64,000 nt of DNA from Haemaphysalis longicornis (GCA_013339765.2 CM023449.1:35604353-35668352); one strand, 5' to 3'; positions 11,155 to 24,966 are shown, numbered from the stretch's first letter. The notes: generated by a model from the sequence alone, not told the origin. Program-made: numbers and translations.

Positions 11155-11850
11155 AAAATTTATTTCTCCAACAGAGGCTGATATGTGGGCGTCGCCCCGT
11201 GGAAGGCGTCCCTAGTCCGGGATGCCTTGACTTCGGCTGGCCGTCCGTGCTCGGGTCACCAACTTAAGCTGGATATCCGGGTCCGGGCTGGCCAGGGAAG
11301 CCCTCCACTGCTCGAAGGTTGGGTTGGAAAGGGGGGGCAAGTCTGGAGTTCGTTGGCACTCCCATATGATGTGGTAGAGGGTGCCAGGCTGGGGACAGTA
11401 AGCGCAGAGGGAAGGTTGTCGGGTGGGGAAGTTGAGGTGGAGGCGGGTGGGATGTGGATAGGTATTCGTTTGGAGCCGCCGCCAAGTTGTAGCGTCCTCT
11501 CTGGAGAGGCGCCAGTGTGGTGGTGGGAGACGACGGCGAGTTTGCCGGTAATGCGCGAGAATCTCCGTGTAGCCACTGAGTGGGTGGAGTTGATCGTGAG
11601 AGGGTAAATATTGGCCACCGTCGGCAATGGCTCGGTGTATCATATCGCGAGCCGCGGCGTGAGCCGCTTCATTGCCGGGGATGGCGGCGTGTCCAGGAGC
11701 CCAGACGATGCGGATGTCAGGGGTCGTTGAGCAGTTTTTGAGGATGTGAAGTGCTGATGAAGAAATTCGGCCAATATGGTAATTTCGGCAGGCTGTCTGC
11801 GAATCGGTGAGGATGGATGACGATGAGAATGACATCACGTACGTCAGCAC
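11155..11850 (-). pseudogene. RNase H-bearing LINE, 5'-truncated 3' fragment
   Basis: A single open frame of 212 codons is the C-terminal end of a LINE ORF2. ILTDSQTACRNYHIG and IRIVWAPGHAAIPGNEAAH are the late part of an RNase H domain, which removes RNA from hybrid intermediates. They are followed by a zinc knuckle CAYCPQPGTLYHIIWEC (CCHC type). The 3' end on this strand is GGAGAAATAAATTTTTTT at about 11,155-11,173. The RT domain is absent, which fits 5' truncation during target-primed insertion. The frame is intact, so the copy may be fairly young. Affiliation with the I/R1-like RNase H LINEs is an inference. Confidence 0.8.
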
Positions 11851-12658
11851 TAAAGCGAAGGTTGTTGTTAGTGTTGGCGTCTGTAATGCGACTACGCCCT
11901 ACAGAAAAGCCAACGTTCTCTGACGATGATGATGATTGTCGTTGAATGTAGCAAAATTAAAACGCTTCCCTGCGAAGCTTGGCGACAGCTCCGTTACGCC
12001 ACCTCCGCTAAATGTTGATTTGCAGCAGAGGTAGGAAGTGACGCAGGCCTAAGGGCTTGAAGTCATGTTGTGAGGTCAACATTACAGCCGTTACCCATAG
12101 CGTTTCATACTAGTATAGTATGAAACTCTGCCGTTACCTACAGGCCGACGTAGGATGAGAATTGCTCTTTTCTCTTCGTGAGGCCTTAAGTAAGGCCTAA
12201 CATCCCATCTTGGGGTTTAACACCTAAACCACTGCCCACTCAAAAAAGTGCTCCGCCGGGCAACAGGTACCGATTCGCGCGGTACACCCCAAACACAATC
12301 GTTAGGCCTACGGAGTGCACACCCGAGAGCTTATGCAGGTATTCAAGAAAAGTGATGCGTGCCTCCAGAGTAGCACATACTCGCAGTGTGGGATTGCCCA
12401 ACCGAAGAATTCATCAGGAGAAAGCGTCGCGTTCAACCATCGTCGTCATTAGAGGGTGGACTTGCTGATGGACTTGCTGGACTACCATCTTATACGCACG
12501 AACATATCCTACCTTCCAGTCGGGTACGCATCCTTCTCTACCAAAGGGAAGGAAACCGGGTGTTTCCGTTATTGAACGCCTTTTCACAGCCACTAAGGAG
12601 CTCCAAGAGAAGAAGAGAGAAAAAAATTCCGCCATTTCCACGAAGTGAATGATGATGA
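11851..12658. other. Unassigned intergenic DNA
   Basis: The word CGTTTCATACTAGTATAGTATGAAAC (two halves around ACTAGT, 12,100-12,125) forms a local hairpin. No gene is recognised. Confidence 0.35.
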
Positions 12659-13135
12659 GAGGGGCGAAGCTCCAATGCTTATCGGTAAAAGCGTGAAACA
12701 TTCACCCACACATCATTTGAAGACTCCACACGTTGTTGTAGGGGTGTTTTTATGTACACTTATATACATGGTATTTATTATTTACATATCAATGCAATTA
12801 TATACACTTATGCACACACAAGATGTAATCATTTACATATCGATGAAATTATATACAAGGAATACATTACTGATTACAAAGCTGTGGGAAGCGCTTCCTT
12901 TAAAGATTATAATTTTGTGGTTGGTCTGCAGGCGACCAATGACAACCTCTTCTTCTTCCTGTTCTCCTTGTTGAATAGCAACGAACGCGTTGAACGTTTT
13001 GTCCTCTTCGGCCAATCTTTGGTTGGCCAATCCCTAGGGGGATCCTGTCACAATCATCATTATTGTGCCGTGCCGAATACAGCAGCAACGAGGGACGGGA
13101 TAGGGCCCGAGCAAGAGGAGCTTCGCCCCTAAAAC
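12659..13135. mobile_element. Short element with inverted GGGGCGAAGCTCC ends
   Basis: The left end GGGGCGAAGCTCC (12,661-12,673) and right end GGAGCTTCGCCCC (13,117-13,129) are inverted copies about 470 bases apart. The interior is AT-rich with no coding capacity. The left outer flank (GAATGATGATGAG) matches the outer flank of the 59.5-kb copy when inverted, so the true element may extend beyond the motif. A MITE-like or Helitron-derived origin is possible. Confidence 0.5.
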
Positions 13136-13172
13136 GGGCCACCTAGGTGGCCCGTTTTAGGGGCGAAGCTCC
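13117..13172. repeat. Perfect 56-bp palindrome
   Basis: The sequence from GGAGCTTCGCCCC to GGGGCGAAGCTCC is its own reverse complement over 56 bases, centred on CCTAGG at 13,142-13,147. It breaks at A/A (13,116 and 13,173). It is the meeting point of two oppositely oriented repeat ends and can form a 28-bp stem. Confidence 0.95.
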
Positions 13173-13830
13173 AATAACGCGAAACCTAGGGAGGGGTGAA
13201 GCATGCAGGGTATAAGTGTATGTTCAAAGATTGTTAGCCTTTTTCTTGCCACAAGGCGCGCGCTGATTGGGCGCCGGAGAAGCGCCTGGTATGAGACGAA
13301 ATCGCGCGCTTCCTGAGGCGGTGGCGCCCTCTCTTGCATTGAACCGGATTTAAGCAATTGGCATACCCCATCAGCCCCATATTGGAGTAGAGGCAGGGGT
13401 CAATGCGAGCGCAGTGCAAGGCCCGTTCCTCGTCGTGAGGGCACGTCCTCGCTGATCAACGAGGCCCCAGCACCAGGTAAGTATGCCTTTTCTTGCTTCG
13501 ACCGACCACCTGACTCGATCAGGCCTGGTATCGAGAGCCTGTGGGTACTTGAGTGTAATATAAATTATAACCCGTCTACAAACAGCTTCTGCTTGTGCTT
13601 GATTGCTGAAGCGCACAGGGAGCGTTCCACAAATCTTTAAATCGTGTTAGCTTATTTCGAACCAGTTTTATCCATTATATACACTTTTCTTTTAGTACAC
13701 GTAGCGTAGACATACTAGCGCAAGGCGTTGGAAAACGAGTGTCCCAGCGTTTTAGTACCGTGACTACAAGAGACGACGACAGGAGACGCCGACAGCCCGA
13801 GCCCGTAAGGTTCTTCGACCCTAAAAGCGA
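13150..13830. mobile_element. Second element with GGGGCGAAGCTCC-type ends
   Basis: The left end TTTTAGGGGCGAAGCTCC (13,155-13,172) and the degenerate right end GGTTCTTCGACCCTAAAA (13,809-13,826) are inverted relative to each other. The right ~90 bases match the dispersed repeat at 400-511. No coding capacity is seen. Confidence 0.45.
13735..13827 (+). repeat. Dispersed repeat with GGGGCTTCGCCCC-type 3' end, copy 2
   Basis: It shares GAGTGTCCCAGCG, TTTTAGTACCGTGACTACA and GGAGACGCCGACAG with the copies at 400-511 and (inverted) 44,071-44,172. The terminal hairpin has decayed by substitution (GGTTCTTCGACCC). Confidence 0.6.
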
Positions 13831-13868
13831 AAACGAAGGCTAAGCTAGGGAAGTACACCAGAAAATCG

Positions 13869-16515
<2,647 letters not shown>

Positions 16516-17214
16516 GGTGCAATGCAGGACGGAGGCATCTAACATTGACGTCCAGCCGCTCCTGTTCTGCGCTGCCCGAGTCTATTTTGTGCCTCCGAAT
16601 TTTCTTATTTCGCCTCTGGCCTTCCGCTTCTTCGATTTCCTTCACTCGGTATCCATTCTGTTACCTTCGTGGTCCACCTTCTCTCAGTTCGTCTCACTTC
16701 ATGGCCAGCTCAAGTCCAGTTCCAATTAATTTGAACTCGAATTCAAATCGAACTTTACTGAACTCGGCATCTTGTACTCGAATTTCCTCCCTTATCCAGG
16801 ATGCTCCTTTCCTGTCCGTAAGCGGTACTGCTAGTCATTATTCGCTCCATGGCTCGATGCGCTTACCTAAGTTTGCTTTCTAGTTGCTTACTAGGGAGCC
16901 TAGTTCCCTCTCCGCATTTCATCACCGCCAGATTGCATTGATTGCGTACTTTCCTCGTTACGGATAGAGGTAGCTTGCTTTTCATAAACTGCGAGTGCTT
17001 GCCGAGTGCACCCCAGCACATTTCTAGCAATCAATTAATCAAAAATATATCATGAAGTATTTAAGCGGTCATTTATGGGGTCAAGACAAAGAATTATAAG
17101 AATTTTTACCGTCGCAGCAGTTAAAAATATCCCGAAAATAAAGCTTTTTACCATGAGTCAAAAATCTAATGGAACAATGCAAAAAATTCACCATTAGTTC
17201 CTAAAGCAAGTTGA
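16516..17214. other. Unassigned intergenic DNA
   Basis: No recognised gene or repeat; the frames at 16,517-16,883 lack known motifs. Confidence 0.3.
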
Positions 17215-17640
17215 GAGAACCGCGAAGGCTAAAAGTGCGGCGAATTTTCGCTGAAAGTGCGTGCAAAACCTTCGAAGGCCCAAAATCGCAAACGAAGAAC
17301 GAACACACGCGACGGTTTCTCGCGCACTAAGAAAAAGCACCTACGAACGATCGAAATCTACATTGATACGTGGCTTGTGAGATAAAGACATACTGTTGAA
17401 CGCCTTCTCTATTATCGTTGCGTGTGTTGTCTTGTCTAGAACCATTCCTTTTTGCGCGATTTTAAAGTAACCCTTTGGACACAATGGGAGCCCCGTTTCA
17501 CGCAAGCGCAGTGTGTCCGAAGATCTTATCACAGCTTTTCGGTCGACCAACCGGACTATCCGGAAATGCATTCGATTTTTTTACAGGACGCCATCGATCC
17601 CAGTGAGAAAGCTTTCACTTTAAAATTTGCTGCCCCTTAT
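17215..17640 (+). repeat. Dispersed repeat (family L), copy 1
   Basis: The reverse complement of this segment matches 57,855-58,215. Shared words include CGGTCGACCAACCGG, TTTACAGGACGCCAT, GAAAGCTTTCACTTTA, CGCAAACGAAG and CTTGTGAGATAAAG. The other copy is split by a MITE. No function is recognised. Confidence 0.7.
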
Positions 17641-18954
17641 TTCGGCACCATATAGCGCTGTAATGGCGCAATACGATTAAGCCGGCCATCCTACCGAACT
17701 GATAAGGAATTCCGTTATCGCGGTAAGGCTCGGAATGACAACTGACAGGCACGGTGTTGAACGTGTAAATATGAAGGTTATCGCGGGAGTACCGACCGAC
17801 CGCGACGACAGCGCCTCAGCGCGACAATTTTTAGCATCGGCCACAACGAGATTATGCTAGGTTTGCTTCTCCCATGGCTGTTCCAGGCAGAGCGAACACT
17901 GCCTTCAAAAACGATAAAGGTCACGTCGTTTCTTTTTTTCTTTATCCTTTTCTCTTATCATGGACATACTTCACACTGATACGCAACCTTCTCAGGACCC
18001 TGATTTGCCACCTCCACCCCTTCCCCATTCCCCCGAGCAGTGGGAGACGCTGCTGTCCAGCTCCATCTTTTGCGATAAGCTCCTGCTGGTTGAGAGAGCA
18101 GTAGCATCAAGGACGGCACATGGATACCTGTAAGAAGGCTCTACTTCCACAAAGCTCTAGCTGCCAAATAAAAAAGTTCTCTCTCTCTCTCTCTCTCTCT
18201 CTCTCAGGGCAACTATGCCGGCATGCATTGTTGAGGAACGAAACGCGGATACGTCCTCCGAAAAGAAATGAAGAAAAAGAATGCGGTAGTCGGCCTTTGC
18301 AGAAGGGGGTGAGCGAATTCTATGCAACAGCCAAGGGGTGAGGGAGGGCAGCATAATCTCATCTTCGCGAATGAATAAAAGTGCCGCAGAACGGCGCTCT
18401 GGTCTTGCTTGCTCGGTGCTCTCGCGATAACCTTCAAACTGAGCCTGACTGTACTTGAATGGGTACGCGTGCACAAATTTGGAGCAGCAGCGGGGTGCAT
18501 TTCTGACATTCCTAATTTTAAGTGGGCCAAAATATACAAGTGATCATGAATTTGTCTTGGAATCTAAGCCCTAAAAGAGGCTGCGAAACATACGCCTTAG
18601 GGTTACCACTCCAGAAGGAGTGGGCCTGCGTTGAATCCCCGAACTTCCGAAGGGGCTAAATGAAAGCACTGAAAGCGTAGCATAGAAAGAGGAAGCTTTG
18701 TGTGCCTGAATGATGGTGACGTTGCTCCTAAACGCACTGCAGCCGAAACAACTTTCTCTTACGAGAATGATGATCGTAGGTGAAATGAAAGTTGGTTGAA
18801 ACACAAAGCTTCCTCTGGTCCTAAGCCAGTGTCTTCAAAGACGAAAGTCAAAGGGAAAAAAAAATCTAAATCGCTTCGCCCAAAACGCGCTACAGGAAAG
18901 CCAACCTTACAGAAAGGGTTTCACAAAGGCTAATGAAACACCTCAGAGAGGGAA
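17641..18954. other. Unassigned intergenic DNA with a short (CT)n run
   Basis: A (TC)n run lies at about 18,178-18,207. No gene is recognised. The AGAAGGAGT/ACTCCAGAAGG words near 18,610 are not resolved into a repeat. Confidence 0.3.
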
Positions 18955-19130
18955 AGGAGGAGTAAACTTTATTAAGGCGAGCCTTAGGTACTGATGCCTC
19001 GGCACCCGCCTGGTGGGTGGTTTCCTTTAATCCGGCATACAATGGCCTGCGCTGGCAACTCGGGCCCTCTGCATGCACCAGGTTACGCTGGATCGTGAGA
19101 ACGGTGCCGGCCAGTTCTGCCGGCCGGCTC
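18955..19130 (-). mobile_element. Probable LINE 3' end
   Basis: On the minus strand the segment ends with GCCTTAATAAAGTTTACTCC, which includes an AATAAA signal. This is like the 3' ends of tick LINEs at 52,630 and 11,155. No coding sequence is recognised, so the call rests on the terminal signal alone. Confidence 0.35.
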
Positions 19131-19140
19131 TTCTGGCGTG

Positions 19141-19350
19141 TAGGCTGGGGATTAGGAGTAAGGGACTGAAGAAGGAGGAAGAAGAAAGGACGGAAAGGCC
19201 GCGAGGTTAATCCGGTGTAGAGCCCAGTTTGCTACCCTGCACTGGGGGAGTGCGGGTCAGGGGATAAAAGAGAGGGCTGGAGAAAAGGAAGAGATAGGAG
19301 TGGGAACGCGCGCACTCTAGTCCCGTTTCGGGCACTATAGTCTTGCATGC
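19141..19350 (+). repeat. Dispersed repeat (family I), copy 1
   Basis: It shares GAAAGG..GGAAAG, GGTTAA.C.GG, TAGAGCC.AGTTTGCTA.C and TGCAC.GGG with 37,996-38,225, and inverted with 55,915-56,125. It is purine-rich, non-coding and SINE-sized (about 210 bases). No polymerase III boxes are recognised. Confidence 0.6.
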
Positions 19351-19849
19351 AAGTTCGTTTCTTTCCGGAAACGTAAAAGCGCTTTCGTCGCCTTCTGTAA
19401 AGTCGATGGTAGAGACCGATGACTTAGGGTAGTCTCTACTGTAAATGGTCGATTGTCCGATCAGACGGAATTTGGGGACATCCCTATAGCAGATGGTAAT
19501 GGCACCAGGGTTGGGGTCAAGAAAAAAAAGCTTCCCGTGGTCGGCAGACCTCGGTTCCTCGCGCTTTGAAGCCGACGTCTATCCGATTGCGTCTTTCCGA
19601 CACGGTCGCAGATCTTTGGATTTTGGTCTTTGAATGCGGTTGCACGAGAGAAAGTTTCGCGTTTTACCCGTCTTTCTTTTAAGAAAGGGGCTTTGATTCT
19701 CAGATCTACGCTCGACAGTGCAACCACGGCTACACGGCTACGCACGCACAGCGATGTACGCACGGACTGCACGGACTATGTACGCACTGCGGTGGACACT
19801 ACTCTGGTGACGAACAGACGACGACGGACATAAGTCGGCAAAACAGAAA
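19351..19849. other. Unassigned intergenic DNA
   Basis: GTAGAGACCGATGACTTAGGG and TAGTCTCTACTGTAAATGG form a loose inverted pair near 19,410-19,445. No gene is recognised. Confidence 0.3.
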
Positions 19850-20268
19850 GAACTCACTCAAACTCAATCACAATTTTTTTCATCCACGCTGTACTCAATC
19901 AAACTCAGACTCAAAAACTTCGTCTGTTTACAAAATCACTCGTACTCACTCATCAAATACTCATTTCTAATCGTACTCACTTGTACTCAAACTCATTTGT
20001 CCTCACGAGTATTCGTACTCATGAGTACTGAATCTGTACTCATGAGTACTCAATCTGTACTCATGAGTACTCAATCTGTACTAATGCTCATGAGTACTAC
20101 TCATGAGTACTACTCATTTTTCACTCATGAGAACTACTGATTCTGCACTCATGAGTAATACTAATTTTTCACTCATGAGAACTACTGATTCTGCACTCAT
20201 GAGTACTACTCATTCTGCACTCATGAGTACTCAATTTGTATTACTCACGAATAATCAACTTATCTGCA
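19850..20268. repeat. CTCATGAG palindromic tandem array, left block
   Basis: A degenerate ACTCAAACTCA start changes into repeated TACTCATGAGTACT units with ACTCATTTTTCACTCATGAG and ATTCTGCACTCATGAG variants. The core CTCATGAG is self-complementary, so each unit is a small palindrome. Only weak open frames cross it. Confidence 0.9.
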
Positions 20269-20599
20269 CTGTTAGCTAGGTCGTAGCTCGAATGAAAGAC
20301 AAAGTAGAAAAAATAAATTGTTTAATTGATTAGAAAAACACAGGTTACATATAAATCAGGGCAGAGGAAGAAAACCTGACGCGGTGCACTGTCGTTGGGC
20401 GACTTACTGCGTGAAGGCAAGTACATGTGAGAAAGAGAAACGGAACGTAAGCACTCGCGTTGCGTCTGGCGTCTCCTCTTGTTCTCAGGCCGGGTCGGGC
20501 TCAGGGGAGCTCGGGTGTTGTCGGTGCAGCCGTGGCCCTAAACTGCGTTTTTCTGTGTCTTCGGGTGGCAGCTTTTGTCGTCCGTTTTCTTGTTTGCAC
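20269..20599. other. Spacer between the two CTCATGAG arrays
   Basis: About 330 unique-looking bases separate the arrays. They contain TTGTTTAATTGATTAG and a GC-rich block. The open frame at 20,384-20,743 runs into the right array and is not a recognised protein. Confidence 0.35.
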
Positions 20600-20990
20600 T
20601 ACTGTACTCAGGAGTGCATATACTCAAGAGTGCAAGCACTCGCAAAAACAGTATTCATGAGTATTGTACTCATGAGTGCTGTGTACTCACGAGTGCTGTG
20701 TACTCATGAGTGCTGTGTACTCATGAGTGCTGTGTACTCATGAGTACTGTACTCATGAGTACTCAAACTTATGAGTACTCATACTCATGAATACTGTACT
20801 CATGAGTACTCATACTCGTGAGTAGTGTACTCATGAGTACTGTACTCATGAGTAGTGGACTTACCCCTGTACTCACTCGTCATCGTACTCACTGTTTTTC
20901 TCTGAGTGTGTGATCACTCATCATCGTACTCACTCGTAAGTTTGAGTACAAATGAGTACAAATGAGTGTACTCACGAGTGAGTACGCCGA
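20600..20990. repeat. CTCATGAG palindromic tandem array, right block
   Basis: ACTCAGGAGTGCATACTCAAGAGTGC passes into repeated GTGCTGTGTACTCATGAG (period about 18) and then GTACTGTACTCATGAGTACT units, ending with GAGTACAAATGAGTACAAATG. The start and end variants mirror those of the left block, suggesting an inverted or symmetric arrangement. Confidence 0.9.
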
Positions 20991-21230
20991 CCTATGACGA
21001 CGGACACACGCCGAGAAAAAATGCACATGGTAATAAAGCACCCTGTACTCCAACTACTGACATACCTCGCTGGAAAATTCAGCGTCACTAGCTCCGTAAT
21101 TCAACCACAAAATACATAAATGTTTCCAGACTGCCCATTTTGCTTATAGCGATTATGTCCTTCCAAAATTTTATTTCTCTTAACTCCTTGAATTGAATAC
21201 CTAAGTCAAACAAATCGCGAGCTTTACGGA

Positions 21231-21231
<1 letters not shown>
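20991..21231. other. Unassigned intergenic DNA
   Basis: Nothing recognised. Confidence 0.35.
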
Positions 21232-21311
<80 letters not shown>

Positions 21312-21450
21312 AGGTTTAACGCGCCGATGCAACGCAGGTGATCAGGCGCGCCGTAGTGGAGGGCCCCGCATTAATTTTGACCACTTGGGGATCTCTAACG
21401 TGCGCCGAAATCTCGAACACACGGGCGTTTTCGCTTTTCGCCTGCATCAG
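21232..21450 (-). mobile_element. tRNA-derived SINE (Ruka-type), copy 4, head missing
   Basis: A long ATTG tail (21,232-21,310) is followed by the SINE body in reverse up to TTTCGCCTGCATCAG. The tRNA-like head is absent, so this is a 5'-truncated copy without an internal promoter. Several substitutions (GGTGATC, GGGCCCC) suggest an older insertion. Confidence 0.88.
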
Positions 21451-23453
21451 CGAGCTTTGAGGAGAAGAGGAAAAACAATAGCAAGCAGAAAAACAAAAAT
21501 ATTCGATGTAGAGAGGGTCGGTGTAAGACTAATAAATAAGGGTAGAGACATTAAGCAAGACTTTTTATCCTTCTTTAGGAAAACGTTATTACACAAAAAA
21601 GAAACAACAAAAGACCTCCTTGACGTGTGGTTTGTCTTTTTTTCTTCTTCTTTCGGAGCTCAATGCTGACACTGACCCGCCATTCTAGCACGCCAAACAG
21701 GCGCACATTTCAGACCCTTCCTCATCTACTGCAGACCATCCAAAGGCAAGTGAATGAAACGAATTCTCGCTTTTTGGGAGAATTCGTTTCGGGAGAATTC
21801 TTTTCGGGAGAATGAGAGACAGCATTTCTCTCTCTCATATATTTCCGAGAGTCCGTTTTTAGTGCGTCCCACTCTTTCACCACACTAAAACTGACTCTTA
21901 ATTAATAAATGAATAGCGGGCGAAAATCAGCCACTCCGACACCCTGTATCTACTCATTTTAATCCCCACCAAGAAATACATTGTTTCAGACCGCCGATTG
22001 ACTTTCGCGTAAAGGCCGCTTAGAATTGGAAACCAAAGGGTTGGAAAACACAAAACGCAGTGTCCATTCAATACGGGCCGCCATTCACCGTTGGGCTCCG
22101 CTGTTCCCTTCGCTGCCATTTCAGCGACGAAGCTTATCTCCCCGCCTTCCTACGTCATAGCCGTCCGAGCGAGATAAATTCTAATGGCCCGGGCTGGGTG
22201 GCCCCTGCGTAGTGCGAGTCAACGAGGCGGACCCGGGTTGAGGGAATAAGAGGAGAAAGAAGAGTATAGGGATTCTCCCTCGGCGTGTCCCGGCATCGGA
22301 ATGGAAATGCAGGCACCTATATATTCCTGCTCAGCGCGCCTACAAAGTCGGCGCCTTTTATTCACGAATTCGGCGATTGGGTACGCCGCGCTGAGTTCCG
22401 CGCTAGATCAAACCTCCGCGATAGATATATGTATGTTATGGAAAAAAGGGAGCGACGGCGTTCGGGCCACGCTTTCTTTCTTTCTTTATTCGTTTCTGCG
22501 TTTTTCTTGCTTTTAAATTTTACCGCGCTTTTCTTTGTTGCAATCCGATTCTATCTTCGCAGTTCATCTGCCCGAGCGCGGACTGCATTTCAGCGACACT
22601 GCGCACTTTTCTTCGTATTTCTTTTCCAACTCGTTTTGGTCGGCTTACCTGCACATACGCGGCGAAACATACGTTTTTTTTTCAGACAGGTTTTTTTTCT
22701 TTTGTTGGTACATTTTTATTAGACAATCGCACAAAAAGTTTGAAAGGTGCTGGGTCTCCCGGGGTATAAGCCTCGCGTAGAATTTCAGAAAGGAGTCCTT
22801 TAAGAGATATTTTTAATCACTGAACGCAAGCCACCGCAGCACTTTTTGTCCCCTTTTAGGTGGGATGCGTTGAGTAGTATCTGCCCAAGCGTGAAGGAGA
22901 CACGAATTCGGCGGATAGTGCTTCTGAAGTAGAAAGTTGGCGACGAAGTTAGATAGCTGGTCGCTTTTATAATTCAATATTCGAGAAGATAAAGAAGCCT
23001 CAGAATTGCGGCATGATAAAAATAAAATAACCAGAAAAACTATATTGCAATCAGTGTAAATTACTTTTTCTACGGGAGGAACACGCTATTGGCAAGGGCG
23101 GCCAAAGAACTTCCCAGAGCCACCCTTGGTTACGAATAATTCAGCGCGATTCGAAGGAAGGCGCTGCTACAAAAAGAGTACAGTAACTTCGGGGTTGCTC
23201 CTTTTTGAGCGCTTGATTCAACTTACTACAACAGTTTCGGCATTGCGGCGGAGCCCGTAGCTTCGCTTCGCACGTCTGGATAAAAATTAGTTGTAGACTA
23301 GTTTGTTTTTGCGCTACTATTTATGGCTGAAGATTACTGTGGTCACGCACAATGATGTTGCGAGCAGAAATCAAGGATGCTTTTAAAGCGGAGGCTTTAT
23401 AGTGTGTTCAATTAAAAGAACAAGTGCTGTTGGCGTTGCCCCGATTAAAGGAT
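21451..23453. other. Unassigned intergenic DNA
   Basis: GGGAGAATTC occurs three times at 21,775-21,810. The longest frame (22,285-22,722, hydrophobic and Phe-rich) has no recognised domain and sits in T-rich DNA. No supported gene. Confidence 0.3.
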
Positions 23454-23692
23454 ACCCACGCGGTGGCTCAGTGGCTAAGGCGTTGTGCTGCTGAGCACGA
23501 GGTCGTGGGTTCGATTCCCGGCCACGGCGTCCGCTTTTCTGATGGAGGCAAAAAGCAAAAACACCTGTGTGGACGAGATTTCGGCGCACGCTAAAAATTC
23601 CCAGGTTGTCAAAATTATACCGGAGGCCTCCACTACAGCGCGCCTCATCGCCTGCGTTGCTTCGGCGCGTTAGACCCAACAATCAATCAATC
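23454..23692 (+). mobile_element. tRNA-derived SINE (Ruka-type), copy 5
   Basis: Head GGTGGCTCAGTGGCTAAGG, B box GGTTCGATTCC, body to GCGTTAGACCCAAC and tail AATCAATCAATC. No clear target duplication. It abuts the start of the LINE RNase H remnant at 23,697, and an open frame runs through both, which is fortuitous. Confidence 0.9.
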
Positions 23693-23696
23693 CCAA

Positions 23697-24112
23697 ATTC
23701 AATGCCGTCTTATTTCCCGCCCTGGACCCTTTCGCCATTGCATATTAGATGCAACATCCCGGGAATCAATTCTAAAAAGAATATGCATCAAAGCTGCTTG
23801 TTACAGTTGACACTCTGCCACATTTGCCGGCTATACTCAGGCACAAAACAAATTTTTACAGACGAGTCATGTGCGCTTGATCGCAGTTCCTCCGGGATCT
23901 TCATCTCGTCCACTGGACAGACGTTCTCTTATTGTCTCGAGCGGGCATCGTCATCTATGTCAGCCGAGATTCACGCCATCAAGGAAGCCATCCGGTACAT
24001 TCTCCGCCAACCGCCGCGGCAATGGACCGTCTTCGCAGATTCGAAGGCAGCCCTCCAAAGCCTACTGCGCAACGACTGCTTCAGCATTCACGATCACGCC
24101 TCTCGTGAAATA
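23697..24112 (+). pseudogene. LINE ORF2: RNase H N-terminal half
   Basis: RNA-degrading domain of a LINE polyprotein. The linker FPPWTLSPLHIRCNIPGI precedes QIFTDES (first catalytic Asp), SSSGIFIS, SSMSAEIHAIKEAI (catalytic Glu) and WTVFADSKAALQSLL (second Asp). So three of the four RNase H acidic positions are present. The frame is open up to the SINE insertion at 24,113. It continues from SINE copy 5 only by chance. Confidence 0.8.
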
Positions 24113-24359
24113 TTGATTGATTGATTGATTGTAGGGTTTAACGCGCCGACGCAACGCAGGCGATGAGGCGCGCCGTAGTGGAGGGCTCCGGATTAATTTT
24201 GACCACCTGGGGATCTTTATCGTGCGCCGAAATCTCGTACACACGGGCGTTTTTGCTTTTCGCCTCCCTCAAAAAAAGCGGCCACCGCGGCCGGGAATCG
24301 AACCCGCGTCCTCGTGCTCAGCAACACAACGCCTTAGCCACTGAGCCACCGCGGCGGGT
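24113..24359 (-). mobile_element. tRNA-derived SINE (Ruka-type), copy 6, inside the LINE
   Basis: ATTG tail (24,113-24,131), body and intact head with B box GGTTCGATTCC on minus. It interrupts the RNase H coding sequence of the LINE. No convincing target duplication is seen. Confidence 0.9.
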
Positions 24360-24552
24360 AGTGCAGCGGAAATCAGCAGGCTGCTTAATAATATCTTCCC
24401 TTTTGCGAGTTGGTTGAGGACTTTATTCAAAACGAGCGCAAAAAATATTGACTCTGGGCACCAAGTGACATTTCAGTGGCTTCCAGGTCACTGTGGTGTT
24501 CCAGGTAATGAAAAGGCAGATGAAGCAGATCGCAAGGGCCTTCAAATGCATA
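24360..24552 (+). pseudogene. LINE ORF2: RNase H C-terminal half
   Basis: SGHQVTFQWLPGHCGVPGNE and then KADEADRKGLQ are the last strand and helix of RNase H, including the final acidic position (Asp in KADEAD). It continues the domain broken by the SINE and is then broken by the solo LTR. Confidence 0.78.
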
Positions 24553-24556
24553 ATAT

Positions 24557-24966
24557 TGTCACGAAGCCAAGGACGACGCAGTTGTTTGGAAAAGAAACAA
24601 GTTTATTGGAGCGAACTTGTGCTCCCCTAACAACTGAAAAGAATACAGAGGCGGCGAGGCAGCGGTCAACAAAGTGACGTACGTGCGTCGGCGAGCGTCG
24701 CAGAATCGGAATGCCCCGGCGTCTGCTCTGCAGGCTTTTTATCTTTCGGCGCGCGTGGTTCTGGAACCATCGATTCGCATCGAGAACATTGTAGATGCAA
24801 GAAGATTATTCCGGGCTGTTCACGTAAATCGGAATGCTCTCCCTATCACAACAGATAACACATGCGGCACAGAAAGAAGGAATGGAACACGCGCTTCCCT
24901 TGGCATGGAGATAACACAGACCGGCGCAGCCGGGCGGTAAAAGCAAAACACAAATAAACAAACCCA
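24557..24966 (-). mobile_element. Solo LTR of a retrovirus-like retrotransposon (transcription on minus)
   Basis: The 410-base unit has TG...CA ends (TGTCACG...AACCCA) and a 4-base near-duplication at its edges (ATAT at 24,553-24,556, ATGT at 24,967-24,970). On the minus strand it shows a TATA-like GATAAAAAGCC (24,730-24,745) and downstream AATAAACTTG (about 24,600), the order expected of an LTR promoter and polyadenylation signal. It sits between two blocks of the same LINE, which makes it an insertion. Superfamily (Gypsy-like) is a guess. Confidence 0.62.

Noticed and set aside
11185..11607. 140-codon frame on plus
   Set aside because: It is the reverse strand of the LINE RNase H fragment, which has clear motifs on minus.
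19850..20990. CRISPR array
   Set aside because: Units are short palindromes without unique spacers of constant size, and the genome is eukaryotic.
22285..22722. 145-codon Phe-rich membrane-like protein
   Set aside because: T-rich sequence gives a hydrophobic product; no signal, domain or splice evidence.
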